This document shows positions 11,884 to 23,356 of a DNA stretch of 60,000 bases, piece by piece (position 1 is the first letter of the stretch; each line of letters opens with the position of its first letter). The notes beneath the pieces were generated by a model. It saw only the letters and a list, made by a program, of their open reading frames with translations, was not told the DNA's origin and did not search any database. Source of the DNA: Membranipora membranacea (Eukaryota > Bryozoa > Gymnolaemata > Cheilostomatida > Membraniporidae); contig OU612066.1 in the NCBI GenBank assembly GCA_914767715.1, positions 9,741,001 to 9,801,000 on the forward strand, given 5' to 3'. A program made the translations under genes and the position numbers.

Positions 11884-14434
11884 ACGGATAATTCTGCTAG
11901 CATAGTTTAGCTGATGTATTCTATTTATGCAGTTGCTGCCAATATTAACAGATTGCGCAAAATATAGCCTAGGGTATGGTACAGCACAGAAGAGTTGAAG
12001 TATTTTGTCGGGTCATCATACTCATTACTAAGAGTTTTCTGTGCTTACAAAAATTGTGAGCGGACAATTCGAATGGAATGCTTTCGATTTCCATCATGGT
12101 GAAACGAAAAGAAAAGATTTGCCCAGGCGGAGCTTTGAACCTATTGTCAGTGGAAAACTTTTTACACATAATCTCTTTCACAATATCTTCTCGTGGAGGG
12201 ATGAGTATTTGCTTGGTTTCTAGAAGGGTGGGATGAAGGGAGTATCACAAGCTTTCATGCAACGATTTGGCACTAATCACTCTCAACTAAAATGGACTGC
12301 TTTCCAGTTACATCATGATGAAACAAAAAGAAAAGATTTGCCCCAATCTGCCTGATCATTTTCAATGAGATTAGCTTATTGAATATGAACAAGATTCTCC
12401 CAGTGTCTATTTGCCAATTTGTTTACCTTTCACTTGACATCAACATTTTAGCCAAGCATAATTGGATGTATTGTTGGTATCCAAGTTATTTACCCATGAA
12501 GTCATGATCAAGATAAGCCAGTCAGAATGTTAATTTTGTTTACACTGGCATTCATAGGCAACCTTCACAGAACTTATAAGGTACCAGTAGATTTAAAAAT
12601 GGACAACCCTGTGGGTAAACACACATATCATAATATAATGCTGGCTCAACTCCTGAAGTTGACCAAGAAGCGCGGAAAATCAATGAAGCATTGTTGCAAA
12701 TACTGGAGAATAAGGGCGCCAGAGATTTTAAGGTTTCTTTGCGAGGCAATCTCGTTCTTGGCATAATAACTCTGTACATTGATGAGCTTTGAAGCAAAGT
12801 TTGGTGAAATAATTTGATCCAAGTATACAAATTAAATGGAATTTGGACAATTATCTAGTAGTTTGCATAAAAGGTGTGACGGCACTAAACCTCTATGCCG
12901 CACACTGAGCGGTTACTAGGGCGAATTGACGAGACTTTTAATCGCAAACCAGCATCTTTATTGCTCTCTCAAACAACACACCCTAAACTGAGTAAAACCT
13001 ATCTCTTCTATAGTACTACCAAAAAGATGTAAAAACAGGACATCATATGATATCAATGACTTGCAAAAACTAGGTAATAGGAAAGCGACAATTAATTGGC
13101 TCACAGTCTTCAAGACGGTAAAGCGTAATCGCACACACCAGGACACAGCCCATTATTTGGTCATTGTCATTGTAATAAATGTCAATAAAATGTTATTATT
13201 TCTGCCACTGGGAGTGAATAAGAAATGGTTATTATTATATGGCATTTCCAGTGACAGCCAGAACGGTCACTGTCATGACCTGATACATGACAGGTGATGA
13301 CTGTTACAAAGGTTACAACTTCCCGACCCCTCACTCTTCTGTCAAAGAATGATCATGATTGCACTTCCACCCATTATTAGTTTATTCGCGAAATTAAAAA
13401 CTCACCGCATTCATTATCAGCAGCAAAAGACAGGAAGTTAGGTCAGCTTACAATGACTCCTGTCTCTGATTCCACAAGTGTGTTATGATGACTTGTAACA
13501 AGTGCAATGGAATGTGTGTGAATGATTAGCAAACAGTGTTAAGGTCATTTATCGCTATACGATCTGAAATCCACACCGTTTATCGGATCAACAAAATTCT
13601 TTCACTGACGCGGCCTAAATTGATATGCGACCAATATTAGATGTTAAAAATTTCGTCTGACATTTTATCAGCAGGTAACTATAACAACAGATACACAATT
13701 TGAGAGACAAAATGTGCAGAGTCTCCTATGTTTCCTATGATAGTCAGATGACGTTATGTCTCCTGGCTCAGACGCCTCACAACGTTTTGGATGTATCAAT
13801 AACATCAAAACAAATAGTCCCTTTGTACGTCATGTTGTATTGATTTGAGGTGATCATCATTTACACTCATGCTAACTTACCACTTTTGATAAGGATCTGT
13901 TGGGTGGCACTTAACGGAGGTTCATGGTTTGCACTGTGTTTGTTTAGCTAACAGACTAACATGGTAATTATGCAGATGCTTAGGTAGGTAGGTAAGCAGC
14001 TGAGAGTAATTCTAAGTATGATTGCGATTGACGTGATCAAGAATGTTGATAGTTAGACAGTTCACTGCAGTTTATTTAGCAGGCCGCGCCATCGCGGTGG
14101 CAGTCTCAGTGGAGTTGAACCACCCTGCTTTGTGAAATAAAGACAGAGCATGCTCAAATTATTGTTTAGGGAGTTGTTGATATACATGTGGTTGCTGATG
14201 GCGAAGAGAACAAAAGCATGATTGATGAAGACTATTGAGGTTCAAGGTTGCAGCCAAGTGCATTATATTTTCTGGTAGAGTTGAGAGGATGTGAGGACGA
14301 GTGCCATGCAGTGTGTTAGAAAAGAATACAAAGGAATGACAGAAATAAAACTGAAAAAAATCAGAAATAAGGAGTGTTGCTTGATTGCATGAGTGAAAAA
14401 AAATCTACTTATAATTCCACTCAACATAATATGG
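11884..14434. other. Intergenic, little structure
   Basis: A two-copy direct repeat (about 12070-12130 and 12285-12345) shares AAAAGAAAAGATTTGCCC. A plus-strand open segment ending at 12792, after an in-frame run from about 12660, could be a terminal exon, but no domain is recognised. No other gene is supported. Confidence 0.35.
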
Positions 14435-15253
14435 TCAAGCACCAGAAATAGACCTAAGTGGATAAGCCAATTCTGGCAGTATAGCTTGATAGTAGAATCG
14501 TCTGAGCTTTGGTAAAATATGAGTAAGAAAGAAATGTTTATCAAAAGTGATCCGTATAACAGCCATACTGAGCTTGGCTCCTCTAATAACAAAGGCTGCA
14601 TTCGGAAGCTCAGTGGCAGCCATCACACCTTGTACCTGGTAGTAAAAGGAATGGGAAGTTTTGAGAGCATAGTTACCATTCTCATCTAAACCCAAAGGAA
14701 AATCCTTTACTTTAGTCCTGATAGCATCATCTACTGTCAGCCCAGCGTCAGCAAGTTTTTTTGGGTTTTTGTATTCAACCACAAAAGATGATGGTATACT
14801 GGCTTTACTTGGCTGACAGCAGAATATACCATCAGGAGAGGCCCCGAAAACATCCTCATCGGGTAACAAAACTAACCCGGGATGGCTTACAGAAATCTCA
14901 TCACAACCATTGATTTTTAACCAATCTACAAACTTTTTTTCAGTCTCAGGCTCTTCTCTGAGCCCATATGCTGTAGCAGCATTCCCTGTAAAGGATGGAT
15001 ATAGCAGGTTTTGAATTGTATTTTTAGGAGAGGTCTTTGATCTCATTTTACATATCTGTCCTTAGTTGCTCGCAGTGAGTCTCATTCTTCTAGCCGCCTT
15101 CCATTGTGGAGTGCCTTGCTCCGCGCTGATAGAAGAAGGCATTGTCAGTAAAAATTCAGTCATCAGCTCCTCGAGCTGATCCTGCTTTATATCAGCATCT
15201 CGAGCTGCCACTTGACCATATACATCATCTTTAAAAGCATTCATATCAAGCAT
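14435..15253 (-). pseudogene. YqaJ-type nuclease (phage-recombinase fold), one in-frame stop
   Basis: YqaJ domains are lambda-exonuclease-fold DNA nucleases, common in phages and in animal mobile-element genes. The exon starts at 15253, after an acceptor preceded by a consensus branch site TACTAAC (15274-15268). Hallmarks in order are: TPQWKAARRMRLTASN at the start of the domain; NAATAYGLREEPETEKKFVDW; FGASPDG (the metal-binding Asp region); VVEYKNPK (the E-x-K catalytic pair); HSFYYQVQGVMAAT; and a C-terminal helix ending LRSISGA. Everything is in one frame except a TAA at 15062-15064 directly after LTASN, where family members continue without a break; the frame resumes with GQICK. No GT-AG intron could remove this stop. 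Upstream exons are not securely identified; a minus-strand exon at 19232-19382 is a candidate. It is either a recent pseudogene or a sequencing error. Confidence 0.82.
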
Positions 15254-15838
15254 CTCAGAAATTATAGTTAGTATAAGCAAGTAAACAGCAAGCATGCAGT
15301 GTGCAAAATAATTCAGATGAGAAGACTTGAATGGGAATCGTGTTCCTCCGCAAAAAGAGAAGACGACAGATAAAAAGGGGATGCTTCCCAGTATTGGGAT
15401 ATATAATATTTGTTGCAAACTGATCAAGCATGTCAGATAGATGTGCTCAGCAGAAAAGAGAAGCTAGCAAGGTATTATTAGCCTTTGACAATTGAGCTCT
15501 GCGGTATAGATAAAATGTGTACAGCATCAGGTAGAGCAAGTAAGTGAATTAGTCCAGAAGCCACCAGACTCTAGCATTCAGTTCAATAATTCCTCTTTGG
15601 ATGGACAATCTGTTTGTGTATTGTACATGAATGGGCTTAGCTGTGTTCAAAACCACAAAATTTACACCTCTCAGTGGTCACAGTTGTGAGCTGGGGCCCC
15701 TTTTAGGGACCGAAATTGATAACATAAGAAAACTTTCAAATACAATGGGAAATCCTAGTGATCACGTGAGAAAACCTCTATTATTGCAATGGAAAACCAA
15801 GGTCACATGGTATTGTTTACATAACAATGTGTTAGAAA
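15254..15838. promoter_or_regulatory. Spacer between divergent YqaJ exon and Cys/His gene
   Basis: 585 bp separates the YqaJ exon (minus) from the start codon of the Cys/His gene (plus). On the minus side it is at least partly intron, given the branch site and acceptor. No TATA box is obvious. A shared bidirectional promoter is possible but is only inferred from the geometry. Confidence 0.25.
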
Positions 15839-18034
15839 ATGGAGGCATGTGTGCTGCATTGGTATGAGGACAGCAATGAAACTGTAACTCCTGTCACCCA
15901 GAGAAGATGGACTACTATAGTAGAATGTGCAAGGCACTGGCAAGAGGTTGAGGATCATAAATATAAGGATCTGGCAGCTCAAGTATTACAAAACATTGAC
16001 TATAGAGAAGATATTGTCTGTCACAAAAAATGTGTTGATCGCTTTTGTAACAAATTAGTTCTGAGTAGAGCTCAGAAAAGGAAAGCTGGTGATGATAGCC
16101 AGGTAAGTGACTATGAAACAACTAAGGAGTAAAATGATTGCCTAATTAAAGGGAGGAACCGCATGTTTATCACTCCTTGCTAAATCTACTGTTTGTTTTG
16201 ATCGATTTGATGAAGAAAAGAAATCCTCTTGTCTTATCTATGGTGCTGTGTGTTTGAATTTTGTTTCTACATCTATCATAAGCAAAGTACTTTTCCTATA
16301 TCTATGAGAGAGTTTGATGAAGCAAGGGGCAGTTAATACGAATGTATCTTTCACTGTTCACACCACATTTGTGTAGTGAATCACCCTCACCGGTAAGAAT
16401 CTTATTGTTCACTGTGCTGGTGGATGTTTGGTAGCTATTTAATTGGTTGATGAATTTTTTCTGTAGGCCCCTGCTAAGAAGACCACGCGTGCTTCAGCTG
16501 GTATCCCTGACAAAGGTGTGGTGTTACCTCAGATTTGTGTGATTTGTGAGCAGAAGGACAAGTGGGTGATGGGTAAGCGTGATCACCTTGCAAAGGCAGA
16601 AACAAAAGATGGAGGTAAGCCTGGAAGCAGACTTAAGTAGCAAATATGTTTTCAATACATGTTGAGTAAGTTTTAAATGTATTATGTGTTTATGTCAGGA
16701 GCGCACTAACTAAACAGCAGCAACATTTTTCTCTCGAATATCAAACAATTGAATCAAAGACATATCCTAAGGTAGCAAACACATATTGTGTTGCAGGTAA
16801 ATTGAGGGCTTGCGCCACTGCTAAAGCTGATCATCGAATACTAAGACTTATTGGCTATACCTCAGACTGTGTTGCAAGAGAGGTACACTACCACACCCGC
16901 TGCTACAGAAACTTTACTAGAAAGACTTATGAGAAGGTCACAGCGTGAGTAAAGTCCTGATTGTTGTTGACACTTGTATTGGGTGATTGCTTTTTTGATT
17001 GTCAAAGAAATAGTTCAATAATTTGAATACCCTAGAAGAGTAAAGCACCATTTCACGCATGCTAGCCAAATTTCTTGCTAGCTAAAATTAAATCACCCCA
17101 AAACTAGCGAAGCTAAGTTGAATTTACTCCTCTAGGGTAACTGCAGGGTATTTCTGTATACTGTTATGTCTATTTCAGCATCTATGTATTTTGGTAAGTA
17201 AAGACTGCCCGTACGATTTGTGGTGTGGTGATGCCATAGGCCTAAGCTGTTGACACCCCGTTACCAGAAGTGATAATCCTCCCCGCTCCACAGCTTTGCT
17301 ATCTTATATATGCTTGCTTGTAATACAAGTAATATGTTCCTCAACAGAATTTTTTTTGTAAGCTTTTAGCTTAGCTGCAAAAACATCTTTAGTATGAAGA
17401 TAGTTCTACCTTCCGCTGTTGTGTCGAAATCCAGCTAAGCAATTTTTATTGCCACTCATTAATCTTAAATTTTTATCATTTATCCAGTGAAACAGCAAAG
17501 GATAAAGAATTATACACAAAGACGTACAATGACGTATTTCGACCCAAGATCATCGGCGAAAAACTGGTGAAGAATAAGAAGATATACAAGATGACCACGC
17601 TAGCCAGGATATTCTCACGCCAAGTGAGAAAACATGAGTGCGCTGATGCTGAGGACATACTGTAAGTTGTGATATGATATGGTTGTTTTTTTTCCCATAT
17701 ATGAGTTGAGCTTAGATAGGCCTTCGCCAACTTAAAATTAACTAACAAGATCTTGACAAGCTAGACGGACAAGTAGCATTCATTGCTTTGGTTGATAAAG
17801 TTGGCTGATAAGATGTTGATGCCTCAGGGTTTCTGGGGCCAAAATGTTAATTATGAGCTTTTTGTTTTCAGGCCATCTATGGTGAAGCGGAGACTTCAAA
17901 GAGACTACCAAATATCAAATATCATTTTATTAGATAATTTAGTGTTCTTTTTATTTTTGCAGATGTGTGAGCGTAGAGAAAGAAAGGGCAGGAAAGAAAA
18001 AGGAAGTTCTAGGCAATATTATTATTACCTCTAA
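15839..18034 (+). CDS. Five-exon Cys/His-rich protein of mobile-element type, family not named
   Basis: Exons 15839-16102, 16467-16614, 16797-16944, 17488-17661 and 17872-18034 join in perfect phase with GT-AG borders and give 298 residues. Exon 1 has a metal-ligand-like cluster C61-H-x2-C65-x4-C70; exon 2 has CVIC (112-115); exon 3 ends in VHYHTRCYRNFTRKTYEK (H168, H170, C173). The spacing suggests one or two zinc sites. From memory, similar H-Y-H-x2-C-Y blocks recur in uncharacterised, multicopy, transposon-like genes of cnidarians and other invertebrates; I cannot name the family. Exon 4 is basic with no cysteine pair. The tail (Lys/Arg-rich, then SSRQYYYYL) looks degenerate, so the original C-terminus may be lost. 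The gene is divergent from the YqaJ gene. A 108-bp MITE sits in intron 3. Confidence 0.72.
17030..17137. mobile_element. 108-bp MITE with TA target duplication (Tc1/mariner-like)
   Basis: The terminal inverted repeats CCCTAGAAGAGTAAA and TTTACTCCTCTAGGG match at 14 of 15 positions and are flanked on both sides by TA (17028-17029 and 17138-17139). It is non-coding and lies in intron 3 of the Cys/His gene. TA duplication is the signature of Tc1/mariner transposases. Confidence 0.85.
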
Positions 18035-18350
18035 AAGCATCAAGGTCAATGCATGTTTTCTCATGTAATATAAATATTATTGCGGTCTTTTTTTGCACAG
18101 ATCATATTGTTGTTTTACATTTTTGCTGTATATGTTAAATTTATACAAGTCTGTGCATTTATTCTTCCTTCTCATTCAGTACATTTTATTACCTAGAATG
18201 TAGAAAACGATTATACAGGTTTGCACATGTGTATTTGACATAGAAATAATTGTCGTCAATTTGCTGTCTTATGGTCACATTTGCTTATATGTTTTATACT
18301 GTTGTATATATTTTAATTTATACAGGTTTGGATATGCGTTAGTCAATAGA

Positions 18351-18720
18351 GAGGATTTTTTTGTGCCTCAGAAGTTAATACACATACCAAGTGCTAATCT
18401 GAACAAAAATAACGGATTTTTATGTCTTTCCATCTTTTTTTTTGCCATTGAAGAAAAAGGGGCAACCTGAGAGCTGCAATTTTTGCATATTTGAGTTCGC
18501 AGCAAAATTCTGGTCTAGGTTCATTTGATTCAAGGATTTGTTTGTGCCTCAGAAGTTAATACACACCCCAAACGGACATCTGAACAAAAAAATTTTTTTT
18601 TGCGTTTTTCCGTCTTTTTTTGCCATTATAGAAAATTTGTGTCCTCTGAGAGGTGTAAATTTTGCATATTTGGATTCGCAGCGAAATTCTGGTCTAGAAT
18701 CACTTGATTCCAGGTCCATC
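18351..18720. repeat. Two-copy 181-bp tandem repeat
   Basis: TGTGCCTCAGAAGTTAATACA starts (18362 and 18543) are 181 bp apart. Each copy continues with a T-rich tract, GCATATTTG, TTCGCAGC.AAATTCTGG and a C.CTTGATTC-like end. Moderate divergence indicates an older duplication. The small open frames across it are by-products. Confidence 0.85.
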
Positions 18721-19231
18721 CAAAGAGGAATTATTGATCGCAATTTTTTGAACACTTATTGCCAAGTAGCTTCTGGACTAAATGGGTGTGTGTTTAGAAT
18801 ATGCGTTCGAGGGTGACTCTGATGTTTTAAGGTAGACTTACAGACATTTGCTCTGTGAGTTTGAGACAAGTTGAAAGGCTTGGGGAAATATGAAGTGTCA
18901 TGATTATGTGGGACTCACCAACAGCTGATTTAGGCAGTCGTTTTTTACTTCTGTTGCCTTTTGATTCTGCCGTCTTTGATTTTGTTCTATTATAGGCCAC
19001 CTGCCTTTCCTCCTGATCAAAAAGCTATTCTGAATTAACACAGTGAGTAAGAAATCTTCCACTCCACTTAGGGCCATCATTGTAGCGAAGTGCTGCAGCT
19101 ATAATACAGAGAAACAGTCCTTCAACGCAACATCATTGTCCAAAAAAAAACTAATTGCGACATATAAGTGGAAATACACGTAGCTCTATTGATAGTTTGT
19201 TACTCCAATAACTTTTGATAACAAAACATAC
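18721..19231. other. Unassigned sequence
   Basis: No exon, RNA gene or clear repeat is recognised between the 181-bp repeat and the minus-strand exon. Confidence 0.35.
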
Positions 19232-19382
19232 CGTGACACCTTGCTGACCAAGATCCAGATATTCCTCTGTCAGTGTGTTTGTTTCCGTCCATGACGCGCC
19301 GGATGTTCATGTAGGTTTCAGCTGCATTACTCGTCATACTTTCAGCTATATATGGAATGTCAGCCATCCTCTGGAGTATCAG
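19232..19382 (-). CDS. Single exon of a mobile-element-like gene
   Basis: The exon has clean borders on the minus strand: acceptor TATTCCAG before 19382 and donor GTATGT after 19232. It encodes about 50 residues including NAAETYMNIRRVMDGNKH and SGSWSARCHG. The pattern AE-x-Y-M-x-IR-x(2)-DG-x-K ... G-S-x(3)-RC resembles, from memory, the segment that precedes the YqaJ domain in transposon-like animal proteins. This makes it a candidate upstream exon of the YqaJ gene at 14.4-15.25 kb on the same strand. However, it ends in phase 1 and the YqaJ exon starts in phase 0, so at least one exon between them would be missing, and the Cys/His gene would lie nested in the intron. Confidence 0.5.
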
Positions 19383-20836
19383 CTGGAATATGAATTTTAG
19401 TCGTAACATAAGAATCCCACAATATTATACTTAATTTGACAATTTAAAATTTTGACAAGAAGGATATCAAGGTAATTATTTAATTATGCCTGTTATTGGC
19501 TAACCTTCCTGCTTGTGGCACTCAAGCTGACAGATTAAGATTTAATACTTTAAACGGTGTTGCCACTAGTCTTCCTCTAACATTTTAATACTCTCTGTTC
19601 TAGTGCCAACACCTACTAGGGAACTACCATCCAAGAGTGAGAGAGAAAAATGCCAAAATTGCTTCCTGTACACTATATACAACTGAGATGGCTGAGAATG
19701 ATATACCGGTAGTATAACATCAAGAGCTCCTTTGTAGACAGGTAATGAATATATACCAGGCTTACAATAGTTGATTTACCTTTGCCTCCCTCAGCCCACA
19801 TACCATAACATTCAGATTTGAACCTGGGCCTCCTGCGTTATAGACTTTGGTGCTACCTTGCACAGCAATATCTATTCATTACAGCAGATCTTGCCTGGTC
19901 ATCTAAATACAAACTCATTGAATTCAGAGCTACGCATTAATTGTGTCCTTGTCTGGGATTATTCAAAGGACTGGAATGATCTACCTACATATAGATAGTC
20001 CATTCGCAATGCGCTCCTGTGTTTAGCCCTAAGAACTGTGCTGTGCTAAATTTTTGCTAGCTGGATATGATTATTGACTATGAGAGAACCAGTTTCTAAA
20101 GCCACAGCTTAAGGCTGTCACTGGAAATCAAGAACTTCACTTAGGTTGCAGGATTCCTTCTGGAATATTGCGCCAGTATATTCGTCTCCTGCTCCCTCCA
20201 TCTCGACCGATCAACTGATAGGAAATCAAGAACACTCAAGATAAAACAATCATGGATTTCGATATCAAAAACACCATAAACTACACCAATTGATCGTGTG
20301 TGGTAATTAACATTGTTTTTAAATTTGTCTACATTGCTAAGCCTTATGAATGTCATACCTAGCTAGGGGACTTCGTAACAATCAATATTATGGAGTTGGT
20401 AATTGATATATCAATTTCAGAGTTGCGCTCATAAGTGGCCTATGAGTTGGCTCTGATTGGTTGAGTGAAGTAAAAGAGAAAATGACAGGTCATAGGGGAG
20501 TTTCCTGAAAGTACATTTAGGGCTGGTGCTTGTTCTGATAGCAAAATTAGGAGGCCACTCGCTTAGTGAATCGAAAGCCTTACATTAGAGAAAAAAACTG
20601 CATTAGTAAGATTATGAAATTTTTGGACTTTACGGACTTCTAAATTGGCGAATCTCAAAGGGAATTGAACCACCAGAACGGCACGCTATGCACAGCCGGT
20701 TTGCTAGTTAAAATCCGACTAATACTCATTGCTCAGGCTTTGAATGTCATGGAGTTTGGACTCAACCTCATCCAAATTTTCATCTTTTGCAATATCTCAC
20801 ATTATTATCAAAAGTTGAGCGATGCCTACAAAAACG
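19383..20836. other. Intergenic, containing copy 2 of the 87-bp repeat
   Basis: The inverted second copy of the 87-bp dispersed repeat is at 19837-19923. Otherwise no gene is supported; the short frames at 20.1-20.9 kb lack protein-like character. Confidence 0.4.
19837..19923 (-). repeat. 87-bp dispersed repeat, copy 2
   Basis: Reverse-complement copy of 11797-11883. Beyond the shared block lies GGTTCAAATC (minus strand, 19815-19824), which resembles a tRNA B box, but its distance to a possible A box is only about 20 bp, shorter than normal. Confidence 0.9.
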
Positions 20837-21673
20837 GTAGGGGAAGGCGGGGCACGTTGAGCCATGGGGCACGTTGATCAACCCCACTTTTTTCAAACAC
20901 CATTTTATGTTTTGAGTTTTCCCCTCCATCAGAGGTCATGTGCTCAAAGGCACCCTTTTTGAGCAGACAAAAGTAAAAATAGCTACTAAGGGAAGAAAAT
21001 TAATTAGTTTTTCATCGTTTTTAGCGCAAAAAGTAAATAATGCGCTAATTGACGGAAATGTCATCTTTTCCCAACAAGGCGTGACTGAGGAATTACAACT
21101 TTTATTATGTGATAACATCATATTTAGTCTCAATTTATATAATCTAAACTTATCTCTGATGGAGAGATTTTGTTTAACTCGAGTTGAAAGTGAAAAACAG
21201 GCTGTTGGGGCACCTTGATCCATGCCCGTTGGGGCATGTTGAGCCATGCCATTGAGTATATGAATGTTTGCCGTGCAATATTTCCTATACCGCAAATGTT
21301 TCAGAGATTTTTTTTGTGCTGCGAATAATATTTTATAGTTCAATTGAGTGAAAAAAAGTGTGCTGTTTCAATGAATTAGGTTGTTTTTCTTTATTTCTTA
21401 TTGTTGCAATGAATTAAAAAGTTATGACCAGCAAAGAGATGACCATAACAGAGTGGCTCAACGTGCCCCATACAAAAGGCGGACCCGCTTCCCGATCTTT
21501 TTTGAAACAGTAATATTTCCTTTTCCTGCTGCAATAGGTTTCTGACCTCACTCATGTTGATGGAAGACATTAAGACCAATTTCAGTACCAATTCTTGTCA
21601 ATCTGGCACAATTTAACTGCATGTTACAATCCAATATGTAACAACTGGCTCAACGTACCCCGCCTTCCCCTAC
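20837..21673. mobile_element. TIR element with six GGGGCACGTTGAGCCA-type boxes
   Basis: The ends are inverted copies of GTAGGGGAAGGCGGGG followed by (C/T)ACGTTGAGCCA (28 bp, one mismatch). Variants of the same GGGGCACGTTGAGCCA box recur inside: 20849-20864, 20866-20880, 21207-21222, 21231-21246, and inverted at 21454-21469 and 21646-21661. The 837-bp element encodes no protein. Multiple subterminal boxes are typical transposase-binding arrays, so this is a non-autonomous DNA transposon. The superfamily is not assigned and no target duplication is evident. Confidence 0.88.
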
Positions 21674-23356
21674 ACCTGAAAGTACTGTGAAAACCTGACA
21701 TTGGCTCTCTAGTCCCAAACCAATTAGAGCCAACACATTGGCTACTCTTAACACTAAAACAGTGAGTTTTCTGCGCAGGATGGTAGATTTGCTTTTAGTA
21801 CTCACGGTTTATCTCATTCTGATTTATCTTATTTGGGAATAGGAAGATGAACTGGGGGTCTTTCAAGTATAATGAGGGATGGTTTACTAAAGCCAATTAT
21901 AACTCCTCCCTCCCTGGGAGAGTAGTTCATTGCTAAAGCAAATATCAATATCACATTGCTCAAAACCCAGCGGGCACATTGTATGCGGCAACATGTTTCC
22001 AATGTCGCAATTGGATTGTTTCTGTGTTGCATTGTACACCTTTAACATTCAATATCTTGTAGATGCATAAATGGTGCATATAAAGCAACACAGTTTTTCC
22101 CAATATGGTAACTGCGCAGTAACTGCAGCTACTTTACTAGAGAGTAATTTGCAAGAATACTGGCATCATATGTGATAAAATGCTTTGCCATTTGTTTGCT
22201 AACACTCTGTGTTGCTTCAAATTGTGTGCAATTCTATTTTGCACTGTTGTATTCCATTTTCTTAAAATCAAATCTAGTCTCTAAACTGCATGGGAACGAT
22301 GCGTTTATGACTGCGTATCTGTTGAATTTGTATACATTACTTGCATTTATCTCCCCTGGTAAGCTGCTAACGTTTGGTAAGCCCTTGTGACACCACAACA
22401 GTGCAATTTAATTATTTAAATAAACCATTATACAATAACTTTGAAACATTAATACATGTCAGTATTTTGAAATAGGTTAATATATAGCCAGGGTTTAAAT
22501 TACCTGCATTAAGCACCACTTAATGTTTTTTGCGAATAAAATTGAACCAGATTGTTTTCAAAATAAATATCAAGAGTTACACTGAGAATTACTCAATGAC
22601 TTACCCTACACTAGTGGAAGTCTAATGGTCTAATGGGCCTACTACTCAACATCCACAGTGGACTGAATCACCCTCCTAAATGCTAATTGATATTAAATCT
22701 AATAAATCGTAATTAAAATGAAATATATATACTGAGGTATGATATATTGTGTATAAATTTGCTGTCAAGAAAACGCATGGTTACTATATATACAAGCCTC
22801 TAGTTAGATGTGTAGCAGAGGCAGTTTATATATCGTAACAATGTCTACTAAAATGCACCATTCCAACATATAATAGCGTGACAGATTGCCACATTAGGCA
22901 GACGTAGTTCAGCCTCTACGGTAAACATCTTTCCAACATAGTTTAGATACAGTTGTGCCGGCTGGGAATTATCGCTCACTTGGTATTTAACCCAGTTAAC
23001 AAATTCCTTCCCATATCTCCCACTCGAAACACAGACATCAGGTCACTGACAGTTGATTTGATGAGTTGCAGCCTTGTGTGTGTGTGGTTTGTGTTTGTTG
23101 TTTGTAGTTCCATCAGTGAGTGAGCGGTTTATGAGCGAGACTCTAGCCTAGTCTAGCAGTGATGATACTGAGTGAGTGAGATATTTTAATTCCAATTTTG
23201 AAAGACCTCAGAACAATTATGAGATTAATGAAGATCATGGATATTGGTTTTGTCAGCCCTACTCTTCTGTGACTTCAAATGCTATTTATTTTGCGCACAC
23301 ATTACTACAATTACATTCAAAGAGTATGTCTGCTAAAATTAAGGCGCTCTTGTAAG
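21674..23356. other. Intergenic, nothing recognised
   Basis: AT-rich, with no credible exon, RNA gene or repeat family. A single CAAGGAGTTA motif of a dispersed type occurs later, at 23854-23863, inside the next element. Confidence 0.35.

Noticed and set aside
3660-15064. Two conserved protein motifs interrupted by TAA might indicate TAA read as an amino acid
   Set aside because: The collagen gene ends naturally at TAA exactly where its family ends, and the two interrupted genes are mobile-element relics, so nonsense mutation is the simpler reading.
19801-19870. Second tRNA-derived SINE
   Set aside because: The B-box-like GGTTCAAATC is real, but the A-box-like sequence is only about 20 bp away, shorter than tRNA spacing, and no body or second copy of that part is seen.
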